This document shows, in pieces, positions 25,480-36,889 of a stretch of 64,000 nt of DNA. The position numbers and the translations under genes are program-made. Below the pieces are notes generated by a model that saw only the letters and a program-made list of their open reading frames with translations, was not told the origin of the DNA and did not search any database. Origin of the DNA: Oreocharis arfaki (Eukaryota > Chordata > Aves > Passeriformes > Paramythiidae); NCBI GenBank assembly GCA_013398015.1, contig VZRR01009915.1, positions 54,937 to 118,936 of the forward strand. Direction: 5' to 3'. Within the stretch, counting starts at the first letter, position 1, and each line of letters starts with the position of its first letter.

Positions 25480-25874
25480 CATTGTGGCTTTTGTGGCAAA
25501 GCCATGTAACAAGAAGCAACAAGTGCATGTCTGAAGACGAGTTCCAGGCAAGGTCATCTGCAACATACTCTGCTGAGGATGACCACCAGAGACCCCTTTA
25601 GACTACCCCGGAGGACCACAAAAGGACTCCCAGTAAGAGGCAGATGCATGCAAATTAGTTCTAGGAAAGTTTGTGTATTAGCTAGGAAGTACATTGTAAC
25701 GAATATGTACGATCATGATGGAATAGATACCTTGTTGTAAAGTTTAGTGACACCTTATTAGGGGAGATACCCTCTGAGCGTGTTCAGCACACTGAGAATA
25801 TAGAATGTCTGCTTTCTAATGCTTCAAATTGTGTTTAAAAGTTTGTTTTCTAGCTGAAATCATTCCTGGTATCA
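25480..25874 (+). mobile_element. ERVL-like LTR, right end defined
   Basis: The stretch 25745-25874 has the layout typical of class III (ERVL) LTR ends: 'gggagataccctctgagcgt', then 'gtctgctttctaatgcttca', 'agtttgttttctagctgaaa', ending GGTATCA. I could not place the left end; a TGTTAAAG at 25416 is one candidate. No target duplication was found, so the element may be truncated or old. Confidence 0.5.
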
Positions 25875-26199
25875 CCCTTGCCTAAATACAGCACGTGTAG
25901 TGCCTTTGGTTGCAAGTCTAGATTACATCACATTGTATTCGAGGGTGGCAGTGTCTGCAGGAAAACACTTGTCTGATGCTGTTATCTCACAAGCAAAGCA
26001 GCAAGTATGTACCATAAAGGCAGAGAGCTCTGTGCACCCACATTCCTTCACGGCTGCACAGTACTGTGTGTCTCAGAGGAGACACTGACTAAAGGGTCCC
26101 TGCTCAGGAGCCAGGCCGCAGTCTGACTACAGTCCCACTCCGGCTTTCCATCTCCTTACTGAGTGTAAAGACAGTACACGACGAGGGAGATAATTTGCG

Positions 26200-26462
26200 C
26201 AGGTAGTGACATGCTTCCAGCGGAGGATACGCGACACCCCCTCCCTCCTCCCGCGAGACGGGCGGGGGCGTGCCGGCCGATACACCAGCTCTGACCCGCA
26301 GCGCCGCGCTCCCGACCTCGGTCGGGCTTCGCTTACCCGGGCGCCCGGCTGCCTCCGCGGCGGGGTGCGGCGGGCCTCGACTGAGCTGGGCAGGCCAGGG
26401 CCCGGGTAACGCTGGTGGCTGGGGCTCATACGCGTGTGGTGTTTTCCGGGGAATTTGGCCCC
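26200..26462 (-). promoter_or_regulatory. orphan CpG island; candidate BBOX1 upstream promoter and non-coding exon 1
   Basis: About 260 bases are dense in CpG and GC in an otherwise AT-rich region, with no conserved protein in any frame. On the minus strand a strong splice donor (GTAAGC, 26331-26336) would end an exon at 26337. That exon could splice to just before the BBOX1 ATG 8 kb downstream. BBOX1 genes usually carry non-coding 5' exons, so this fits. A plus-strand non-coding RNA or a bidirectional promoter is an alternative. Transcript data would decide. Confidence 0.45.
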
Positions 26463-26698
26463 ATTTTGAGTTAAGCGGGATCTTTTGTGCATTATTTGTC
26501 ACCTGAGGAGCACATCGGAGAGCAGGGTTTTGTTATCCCTGCTAACACCACACTGACTTTGCAGTTACAGATGGATTTTAGAAGGCGTTGGGCCTGGATT
26601 TGGTGATAAAGGGTGGAAAACTCCTCATTTCCCGTGGCTACTTCTCCCCTGTGTGTAACAAACCTTTCCCAACCGCTTCAGGCTCCTGGGACGAGATG

Positions 26699-26722
26699 GA
26701 GTGGTGGTGGTGGTGGTGTGTG
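26699..26722. repeat. (GTG)n short tandem repeat
   Basis: Seven or so GTG units between the orphan CpG island and a CR1 copy. Confidence 0.85.
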
Positions 26723-26937
26723 GAAAGAAAAAAATAAATCTGGTTTTAAATACCAGATGTAACCTACACTAAACATCACCAAATAGAGATGGCCTTTTAT
26801 GAACAAGATTGAATAGGACTATGGTCAAACAGAGCCTTTGTTGTGGCACAAAACATCCCTGCTTCTTCAGATGGAGCTACTTCTTTCTTCACCCTCCAAG
26901 TTAATGGGGCAGATTTGTATTAGACCAGCAGGACCAG

Positions 26938-27492
26938 GGCAGTGATCATCCCCCCAAACTTTGCACTGGTGAGGCCACACACACTCAAATCCTGTGTTTA
27001 GTTTGGGGCCCCTCACAATAAGAAAGACTTTGAGATGCTCAAGCATGTCCAGAAAAGGGAATGGAGCTGGTGAAGGATCTGGAGCACAAGTCTGATGACC
27101 ACCAGCTGAGGGAGGTGAAGGGACTCAGCCTGGAGAAAAGGAGACTTGGGAGGGACTGTATCACTCTCTACAACCACCTGAAATGAGATTGCAGTCAGCT
27201 GAGGATCAGTCTCATCTCCCATGTAATATGCAATAGGACAAGAGAAAATGGCCTCAGATTGTACCAGGGTAAGTTTAGACTGGATATTAGGAAAAATTTT
27301 TTCACCAAAAGTGTAGTCAAGCATTGGAACAGGCTGCTCAGAGAAGTAGTGGAAGCACCAGCCCTGGAGATATTTAAAAGTCATATACAGATCTGGTTCA
27401 GGAACACAGCTTAGTGGTGGACTGGGCAGTGCTGGGTTAACAGTTGACTGGATGACGGTAGAGGTCTCTTCCAGCCTTAATGATTCTATGAG
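26938..27492 (+). mobile_element. CR1 LINE 3' fragment
   Basis: A plus-strand CR1 copy of about 550 bp, running from the 'cactggtgaggccacac' block through 'actggatattaggaaaaatt' and 'gcattggaacaggctgctca' to 'agccttaatgattctatga'. It is moderately diverged, with frameshifts in the ORF2 tail. Confidence 0.92.
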
Positions 27493-30400
27493 GTGATTTT
27501 TACTGCCAAACAAGTCTTCTGAGCAGTAAGCTCATACAAAGACAAGTGAGCTTCTTGGGAACAAATTTTAAAACAACATTAGTATACCCTCATTTTTTTT
27601 TGTGCCTGATATCTTCTGGCTGGCAAATATATTAATGCTGCATTTATTTGATCAGTGTGTTTCTTGTGGTTGAAGGGAGGGAGGTTCTAACAGAGAGAAA
27701 TATGACTTGTGTAGTTGAAGGCAATGGCAGAACATTGCACCTACCAGTTTTCAGCTGGAGTGGCCCATGTTGGTCTTCAAGTTTTTAGCTTTTATTGCAC
27801 TGCAATCCCCACCTTCTTCAGTATGCATGAACTGGTGGCATGACTGCCATGAAAGAAGAAAATGGAAAAGGAAAACCTTTATTTATCTCCAGATGGAAAG
27901 CTTTTCCCAGCTGTGCAAGAGGCACCTGCTCCATGAGACACACTCAGTGGCTGTATTGTGGTCTGCAAAGCATCCAGAAAAGTCCTGGTGCTTCAGTGTA
28001 ACCAATAAAGGGAAAACCTTAACATAAATTTTGCCTAATCAGCATTTTTCAAAGACAGTAAAGCATTCATGGAGATCAAAAGTTGGCTAGTTGGATGGGA
28101 ACAAGTCTATGCAAAATTGAAAATATTCAATGACTCTTTAGAAACATTTTGGCACTTAGAAAGACTGAGTCTGCATCTAATTGGAAATGAAGTATTTGTG
28201 TTGGCAATTATAATTTAACATCTTCAATAAAAACCAATCCTCACATGCCAAGGCTGTGCTAGTAATGTATGGAGTTGGATGCATTACTTTCTTTTAAGGG
28301 AAGGATTGGTAGGAATTAATTGCTTCCAAATTAGGTCCAAAATCCATTTTTTCAGCTTTCTTTAACATTCTTGCCTTGTTTCTTTTTCTGTTTTTTCTGT
28401 GGAATACATATGTTCTTGGTTGTGATGGCTGTCTTCTGGTTTTTTTATTAATTCTTTGTAAGAACTAATATATACCTCCTACCTCTCCATTTAACTACAT
28501 AATTTGAAAGAGCTTGAAAATTCTAAATTATTTTCAAGGTTTGATAGACTGGACGTCTGGCAGAGAATTCATAATCCTTTCATAAATACTGTTTACAAAT
28601 GGCTTTATTTATTTATTCCAGAGGTTTTGTAAATCTTTATTATCTTTAGATAAAGGTAATAAAGAGAATTATTTACCTGCAGATATTTTATATGGAGTAC
28701 ATATCTTATTCCTTGTCTCAATCACTAGTCTGCAAGTAGTAACTCCTAGAAAAGAGCAAGATGAACATTCTGCCTATGCTGAATGTAGATTATCACTTGA
28801 GGATCCACATTTCACCTTCCTGACTCTTATGCTGTTCACTTTCCAACATAGTACCTTAACACAAGGTTTCTCAATTTTTTTTGCTTATTTGTTTTCTTTT
28901 AGAAAAAATACACATTAAATGTGTACTGGGTGAAAAAATACTTTATATTGTATGCATTTATAATTTGTTTTGTTTTTATTAAATGGAGAAAAAATGAATC
29001 AATTTGTTTCAAGTGTCTACACAATTATAGGCTTTTAATGAGTGAAATCTGTTATTAACATAAGCTATGTATATAAGCATACATATAAATCCCAGTCAGG
29101 CTGGAAAATAAGAACCAAAAGTAATTTAATTTGGACCTTAGGAAGAAAAGTTGTACATATACCAAGAATAGAGATTTCTTTTTCTCCAGTCAAAAGGGGA
29201 ACATACTGAAGTACTATAAGCATAAGGGTGTAAGAAGTCTCTTTTGGTAACAGGAGCACTCCAAGATGTTGGCAAGGCTCGGTCTCTATTTTTACAAAGA
29301 GTGCTATATAATATACAAGTGGAAAAGTATTCTATCCAAGTGGAAATAAAACGAAACTGCCTTTAAGATGACGTAACAGCAAAATCCAAATCATTAATGC
29401 TGTGCTTGGATTTGTTGGGTTTCTGTAAAAGAAAGAATTTTAAAAGAGGCATATCAGAATATATAATGAAAATCTCAATCTGCAGTATATTTATGTACCT
29501 TTTTACTGTCACAACATCATTTTGCTTAATCCTGTAGTGCAAGATCAGTTCACTGATTCTCTTTGGGCTTTACTCTGTCACTGTCATTCATACAGGGATG
29601 TACCATGGGGGTTATGCCACAGGTCTCTGTATACTACTCTTTGCAGTAGGTTACTGCCACATAGATATCAGTTTGGCAGCAATTAGTAGGTGAAGGGCAT
29701 TGCGAAAGTCACAGGGTAACATACAAAGAGCAAACATCTTAGGAAGCAAACTCTGCTTACTACCCTGACATGACAGTAAAAGGCTACAGCCTAGACCAGT
29801 ATTCCCAGTGGAGTCAGACATAACCAACAATAACGATGTTTTCCTGGTTCTGTGAGCTGGAGCTTTGCACATGTGCTAGGGGAGATAAAAGCAGCAACTT
29901 AGAGCAGGCCTGAGATATATGTGCAGTGAGGCAGACTGAAAAGTAGCTTAGAAATGTAGAGGAGTTACTATTAAAGCCAGTGAGATGTGCAAGTAAATAA
30001 ATACCTTGCAGCCTGCATATGGTTGTGAAATCAGATACAATGAAAAAGTGGTTAGGATAGGAGCTATAAATCAATATATAAACACAAGGGGATGCCTGGC
30101 TCTTTGAAAAATCTAATTTCCAAAGAAATATGAGTGTTAGAAATGAAAACTGGACCTGGCTGAAAATTAGCTTCTAGGTAAATGAGCCCACCATGAACTT
30201 CAGTTCATTCCTGATATACATGGTCAGATTAATTCCTCTGCACTTATATAAGAAAAAAAAAATCAGAGTGAGGTTTACCTCTTGTTCATTCACTCTTTTT
30301 TTTCCTAGGGTTACTCTTCTGAAATTAGAGAGTATGTGAGATACTATTTAAAGTCACAAATAGCATCCTAACTTATATGCTGATCCAGTTATGAATTAGC

Positions 30401-30953
30401 TTGCATTTTGTTGTGCCTCTGTTGGAATCCAGAGTAAAAAGTGCATTACTTTAATACAAATCTCAGATGAATGACATTAAATAAGAAACAAAGTCATATT
30501 AATAAAAAAGGACAAAGCCTGCTATTAAGAAAACTTGACTGCTCTTCATTAACCGAGAAGCTGTCCACAGAGAAAGCGTAAAGGAAAGCATTCTTTATCA
30601 TTACCGCAGAAAAGGCATAACAAGGTCTTAGATAAATTCTGCTGAGAACCTAAAACTAAAAGTCCACTGAATTAATTGCCATGGACTAAAACCTAACACT
30701 AAACTGAAAATCATAGTCACATTATTTTTGAGAAGAGATAACAAGTAGACAGAAAAAATCATCTCGGAGTGTGGAATGTGTCCAAATTGTTAGTGTAAAT
30801 AATAGTATTTACACTATATACCAAATACATAACACCAAACTATTAGTATTAATAATAGTAAATCTCTGTTATAACACTAGAACTACTCTGTGTTGGTAAC
30901 TCGTGTCACAGGGAAAAATTTGCAGAGTGGAAAATGTATGGAAAATATGATGC
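27493..30953. other. AT-rich non-coding sequence
   Basis: Between the CR1 copy and the 600-bp LTR, in the FIBIN-BBOX1 interval. Nothing recognised. Regulatory elements could be present but are not visible without comparison. Confidence 0.5.
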
Positions 30954-30959
30954 AAGTAC

Positions 30960-31559
30960 TGTCCTGGGTTGCAGTATATTCTATTACCATCTTCATGAGC
31001 TGTGAAACCAGGTGGGGCAGTGCTTCTTTGCCTCCTCCCTCCGGGCTCAGTTCTGTTAATGGGAGCATTTGTGCCTTGCCAAAAGACTTATAGATAACAG
31101 ACTCCAAACCATCTCCTGTTAATGGGCCCATCAGTGCCTCACTACCCCATTGTGAGATGCTCTGCCTGGGAGGGGGCACAGAACATTTCCCACTTGGATA
31201 TAATCAGGGGTTTCTCAGGCAGAAGGGGCTTTTCTCTCCGCTGGACTTCCAGAGGACCAGAGGCTGCATCGCTCGACCTTCAGGCGAGGACCAGGCCCTT
31301 TTCCACGAGACCGCTGTTTTCACCGGAGCTGCTGCACCCACCCTGCTCACTGGGAGCCACCAGCGCTGCTGCCGGCTGTGATCTACCCTGCTTCGGGAGG
31401 GGAAGCTACTGGCTGTGACCAGCGCTGCTCCAGGAGGAGAAGCTGCCGGCTGTGATCAGCGCTGCTCCANAATAATCCGGAGGGAAGGGGGTTACATCTC
31501 CCATTTCAAAGGGGGTTTCTGCCTCACTTAAACAGACGCCTGTCTTTCAAACCAAGACA
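30960..31559 (+). mobile_element. 600-bp solo LTR with perfect 6-bp target duplication
   Basis: Starts TGTCCTGGG and ends AAGACA, with TGTC/GACA inverted termini. It is flanked by perfect AAGTAC repeats (30954-30959 and 31560-31565). The right half contains a 37-bp tandem repeat and an ambiguous base at 31470. No coding sequence is present. A 6-bp duplication points to an ERVK-like (class II) integrase. Orientation is inferred from resemblance to common songbird LTRs and is less sure than the boundaries. Confidence 0.87.
31372..31469. repeat. 37-bp tandem repeat, 2.7 copies, inside the LTR
   Basis: Units start at 31372, 31409 and 31446, each with an (c)yggctgtga core followed by a gctgct-like or equivalent segment and a ggaggrgaagct end. 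The third unit stops at the ambiguous base 31470, so the true copy number may be higher. Confidence 0.8.
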
Positions 31560-31565
31560 AAGTAC

Positions 31566-33007
31566 ATAGCATTTTTTGGTCATCATGCACTTTACAATAT
31601 TCACATTATCCACTTCACTGGATAATGAATCCCTAAACCAAAGTCTTCTCTAATGACTTTCTTGCCCCCCAAGAAAGTTCAGACATGAACAATGACTACT
31701 ATACAGACAGTTTCTAAGCACTTACAAGGGGTGTACACAGTCTAAGGAAGGTTGTCATCTGAGAAAATATGATACTCTTGGCATTGTCTTTTCTTATGAA
31801 AGAATGTTAAAGGCATGTTGGAGACTGCCAGCAATACCTCCCCCAAGGTAAGGTAGTTTTCAAGGAGGAATGACTCTACACAGACATGAATGACTCTGTT
31901 CAAGCCACATCGTTAAAAATGTAATGGTTATGGAGACCATATGTTTTCCTTGTTACAGAATTAGTCATTAAATTCTGCCTTTTCCAGTTATAAATTGATC
32001 TTGTAGGCAGGATGACAACTCAATGAAAAAAGTAAAATAAGCACTTTTAGTCTTTTTATACACATATGTTCTAATAAAAAAGAGGGTTTTTTTAAAAAGC
32101 ATGTAGCACAGTCAGGTTTTTTTGCCAGTTTCACATATTATAGGAAAGAAATACAGACCCAAAAATTAAATAATTTTTTGCTAATGGATCACAAAAAAAA
32201 ATTTAGGTAATAAAAAACAAATTCCCCAATGAACTGTAAGTAAAAACACATTTTAAAATACAGAAAAATGACAGACTTTGAATCCACAGTATTACTTCAG
32301 GAATAGTGGCCGTGAAATGCACTTCACTCAACAACATTTCAGTGTTAGCTGAAAACTTCTTTAATAATCACAAAATCGGTATTCAACAAGCATGAGCAAG
32401 AAACTGGTAAAGCAACATGAAGACCATCTAAACAAACAGCCACACCAACAGTAATAGACACATCCAATAGAATTTCTCCACAAAATACACCTTTTCTAGA
32501 CAAGATTATAACCAGAGCTCTGTAGCTCGCAAGGTTGTTTCTAGTGACTAAGCCAGGTATATTTTTTGCTTCTGAAGTTCACATCTTGCATCAAACTGCA
32601 TCTGAGTAAATGACAACCTATAGGAGCAACAGTTTAGCTTCAGACAATTCACACACCCCAGCTTGGCACACACAAGGCTTTTTAAAGGCTCACCAAGTTT
32701 TTGAAAACTTCACTTGACCTCTCTTTGTGAGGATGGTCCTGGGTAAGTCAACCTGTGAAACTGGAACTTGAAATTTTGAAGTCTAGTTTGTACACTCCCC
32801 TCTGAATTCCTAGCCATTAACTTGGCACAAGGCAAGAACACTTTTCTTTCTCAAGCTTTTGTTAATGGTTTTATGCATGCTCTGAGCTTCTTCTGTTCTG
32901 TGTGTATCAGTGGATATGAGAATGTCCACATCAGAGCACTGCTTTCAAAAGTGAGCTACCTGGAGAGAAGTGGAGGTGAGTCCCTTAGTGCCTTGCTTTG
33001 ACTCTAA
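31566..33007. other. non-coding sequence
   Basis: No gene or repeat recognised. AT-rich. Confidence 0.5.
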
Positions 33008-33073
33008 TCATAGAAGGCTTTGAGTTGGAAGGGACCTTAAAGATCATCTCATTCCAATCCACTTGCCATGGGT
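33008..33073 (-). mobile_element. CR1 3' end, low-coordinate part (split by an LTR)
   Basis: Plus-strand text 'gttggaagggaccttaaaga' and 'ccaatccacttgccatgggt' is the reverse complement of a CR1 3' end. It is cut at 33073 and continues at 33429. Confidence 0.85.
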
Positions 33074-33428
33074 TGTGGATGCTGAAAAGCTCCTGGTAGG
33101 GAAAAATCCAGCATTTTGCAAGTATTCTGTGAGAAAGCTGTTGGTTCTCACCCGAACAAGCAAGACAGTTTTCTAAACATCTTGCACCTGTTGTTTGCAT
33201 GTAAGGTTGTTATGAAGCTAAGTAGAAATATTTTGAAAATAGGTTTCATGAGATCCAGCCAATCACTTGGAGAGGTGGTTGGACCAGAGACCAATTATCT
33301 TTTGCCAAATACCAATGCGAGGATTACATAAATCCCGCCTGTAATTAAATAAATAATTCACTTTTTCTCAATCCTTCCTTCGGTTCGGACTTTTGTTTTT
33401 CCTCATCGTCCACATTGCCACAGTGACA
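33074..33428 (+). mobile_element. 355-bp LTR inserted into a CR1 copy
   Basis: The insert starts TGTGGATG, ends GTGACA, and is flanked by ATGGGT and GTGGGT, a 6-bp duplication with one mismatch, exactly where a CR1 copy is interrupted. It carries CCAAT boxes (near 33259 and at 33291) and an AATAAA at 33348-33353 about 75 bases from the end, in the order expected of a plus-strand retroviral LTR. No internal retroviral sequence remains. Confidence 0.72.
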
Positions 33429-33560
33429 GTGGGTAGAGACATCTTCCACTAGACCAGGTTGCTCAGAGCTCCATCTAGCCTGGCCTTGAACACTTTCAAG
33501 GATGGAGTATCCACACCTTCTCTGGGCAACCTGTTCCTCTTGATGAAAAATTTCAGTAAG
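33429..33560 (-). mobile_element. CR1 fragment, high-coordinate part
   Basis: Resumes the CR1 copy after the LTR: 'agacatcttccactagacca', 'ctggccttgaacactttcaa' and 'ctctgggcaacctgttcct' on the plus strand. It is 5'-truncated near 33560. Confidence 0.88.
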
Positions 33561-36500
33561 CTCTCTATGACTGTTCCAGCTGCAGCATTTGTTCCCCCAG
33601 ACAATAGTATTTTGCTCTTCAGTACCACCAATTCTTTAATAAATTCAGAAATAATACATGTTTTGAAAATTGTCAGAGGACTAAAAAAAAACCCGTCAGC
33701 TCAATTTTAGCTCAAACTTCTGCATTCTGAAAAAGAAAAGAAAAAAGTGTCTAATACCAATGCAATATTTTAACACAACAGGAGGACATAGTGGGGATGA
33801 TTGCTGTTACAATCATCCTTTTAAAGCTCTCTGCTTAAAAATAATCACCAAATTTTCAATGATAAAAGGGCCTTTACTATTTGAAATAGGCTGTATGAAG
33901 ATCCAGATCCAGGGGATCTTCATACCTTGCGAAAAAGAAGTTTTATCCAATAAGAAGCAAAAGCAGGACATTTATAAGATTGCAAAGAATATTGCAATAT
34001 AGTTTTCATGGTTTTTAAAGAAAAAAATTGAATTTAAAACTTTAAACTGCTGAATATCACTAAGCACTCAGTTCTTGCAGGCAGCTCTATAAAAACCATT
34101 TTAAGTATCAGCTCCAACTCAAAAATTATATATTTAACATATACATTTGCTTAGACCAGCCAAAATTACGTAAATCAAATTCTAGTAGATTTAAATGTCC
34201 TTAAAAGATTTTTGTATTGGCTTCATCAAATCCACATAAGATTGTCCATTTTTAGTAAATGTGTGAACTTATCGATAGACCAGACTCAGATATCCTAATT
34301 TTCTTTTTGAAAGGAACATTTAAAGCCTTCCAAAATCAATGCTACTGAAACAAAAACAGAATTCTGCCATATTTCAAATATAAAAATGTTTATATTTTAC
34401 TGAAATATAAAGAAGTGTCAGGAATTCATATTTATCATATGAAACATTAGTGTGAATTATAAAGTACTACAGTCTTGTTTCATTAGATGACAATTTACAG
34501 GGAATTGAGTGGAATGAGTTATACTGTAAATACTCACACATCTCCTGCTTTGAAAAGTAAGCATTCTGCAAACATTTACTCTTTTGGTATGCTGCATACA
34601 TTGGAATAGTTTCAGCTTAACCAAAACTTTGCTACTGCAAATAGAATAGTCAGGCTGCTTAAAGCATATTCAAGAAGCTGTGTTTTACACTACTACTATT
34701 ACTATTTTTCTATTAGGATTTGAATACTGCTCTCAAATACCTAAAAAATTAGCATGGTCATGCCATTTTAGTTTATTTACTGATGTTTACAATTCATGTT
34801 ATAGCCAGTGACTCAAAGTGGGTAAAGAGAGACTAAAATTTGCTTTAAGAAGCCTCTGGGTACAAATGGAACTGCATGACTTCTTTGGGGGAGACTGGTC
34901 TCAGGCACTTCTGGAGCTTGGTCCAGCCCAGAAATGCTATTATGTTTTGCTGAGGTAGTGAGCAGACAAGACTCAGTGACTCAGCTCACTCTTTTGTTGT
35001 GCTATCCATCCATAGTGGCAAGGAAAGTATCACAAATAAATTAACTTTTAAGAGCTAGAACTTGTCATATACCTTCTAACTTGAGAGCAGGAAAATAACA
35101 CTGAGTGGTTCCACCAGAGTCAACCAATAAAATGTTGGGGGGTTTTTCCAGCAAGCCTTTAAAGATACTGAGGACTTAAAAATGCAAAGTGACATCTCAG
35201 GTATCTTGTTAGTAGGCTACAATGCACTGCTTTCAGTGAAATGAGCTGTCTGGTTCTGTAAGCACCTACCTTCATGAGACTTTCCTGGTGCCCTCAGCAC
35301 TCTGGTCCCAGCTCACTTATGTTGACCCACTGCACTGCTGAGTAACTTACCCACTGGATGGTTTGCAGACTGAAGTATAACTAAATGGGAGCAGGGTTAA
35401 CAAGAACAGACCTCAGAAGCACATCAGCTTTTCTTCCAGTGCCATGAGGTTGCTAAGTGCTTAAAAAGGCTTACAAAACTCAAAAAAGTCTGCCCTACAA
35501 GCCCTTCTGTATTGTTGCTTTTAATGAAACTTGCTTACCTCATGAGTCAGTAATTTTTTACTAAAAAGCAAGTTATTTCACTTAGAAGGGACTACAAACT
35601 TGCAATTTTTTTCTGAAAATACACACTTCAATGGAATGTTTTAAAATTAAGAACATCTTAGAAACTAATAACAAAAAAATACTTTAACATTGTTTTCAAA
35701 TATTTATTACAACCTATAAACTTTTTTCATCCAAATAGCTATTCTGCCTGCAGTATCTGTAACCTAATAGCCACATTACCCCAAATTGTCAGTTAAATAG
35801 CAATGAGTCTAAAAACCCAAATAATCCCCACCCTCCTTCCCCACCAGGCACTTTTGCTATTGTCTAGGACCACAAATAGTTTTATTAATAATTTAGCTAG
35901 CAAAAGTACAAAGTCACCAACAAGAAAAGTCACTGTGCTTGCACATAAAAATCTTTTTGTCTGCTTTAGAAACATGCTCCTGGCTCTCAAATCTGGGATC
36001 CAAAACTCTAATCACCACTAAGGCTCATTCTGTTTGCTATAAAAATCTCCACTAGCATTCTCAGGATCTGACATAAGCCTTTTTGGCTGCTTCTTAGGGT
36101 TGTGATAGCTTTAAGTCACAGATAAGCAAGCCTGGGAGTACAAATCCTGCCAGAATAGCTCCCATCTTTCCAAACACAAATGAAAATCACAGCTTTATGT
36201 AGTGGAACAACATTTAACAATAATATAATGCATATCGTTAGAAAGAAAGTTAATAGAGGGCCAGAGGTTTCACCCTGAAGGACTAACAACAAAAGCAATT
36301 TAGGCATTTGGAACACAGGAGTCTGGAAGGAGCTGGCCAGCACCTCACTTCAACTACACTTACGGCAGGTGAGCCACAGAAAAACAGGTGATATAAAAAA
36401 AAAAACCAACACGGAATCAGAGATGAGAAATCTTACTTCACTTTGCAACCAAGGATGAATGATATAACAGAGGGTAGATTTTTGAATATGGGATATTAAT

Positions 36501-36609
36501 TTAAACATACCTCGAACCTCCTGGTTTATAGAATTGTGCTATTTGTTTAGAAAGTAAAATAAAATAAGTAAGTTTTTTCCATTAAGAAGAATGTATTTTG
36601 TTTGAGTTA
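33561..36609. other. FIBIN downstream region, possibly partly 3' UTR
   Basis: Lies 3' of FIBIN on its strand. Possible minus-strand AATAAA signals (TTTATT on the plus strand) occur at about 35702 and 35880, so a 3' UTR of about 1 kb is possible. No other gene was seen. Confidence 0.4.
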
Positions 36610-36735
36610 CTATCCCTGGAAGTGTTTAAAAATGAGTAAATGTAGCGCTTCTCAATATGGTTTAGTGGGCGTAGTGGTATTCAGTCAAAGGTTGGACTTT
36701 GATCTCGGAGGTCTTTTCCGACCTTAATGACTTTA
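36610..36735 (+). mobile_element. CR1 LINE 3' fragment, abutting the FIBIN 3' end
   Basis: The stretch shows an old CR1 3' end in plus orientation: a 'tccctggaagtgttt' block, then 'ggttggactttgatctc', then 'gaccttaatgact'. It starts about 155 bases downstream of the FIBIN stop codon, probably within its 3' UTR and antisense to the transcript. It is strongly diverged. Confidence 0.75.
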
Positions 36736-36889
36736 GGGTTTGTCCAAGGAGGTGCTCCTTCTAGGCAGACGCCAGGGCTGTGCCTTCCGGGGGACTGGCG
36801 GTAGGGCGGGGGGGTAGGTCTCTCTTGAAGCCGGCGGGGGGTCCGGGTTCAGCTGGGGCGGGGGCTCCGGCCGGGCAGGGGGTCCCCTC

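Noticed and set aside
26104..26506. Overlapping ORFs of 67-132 codons on both strands
   Set aside because: They result from CpG-island composition and show no recognisable domain.
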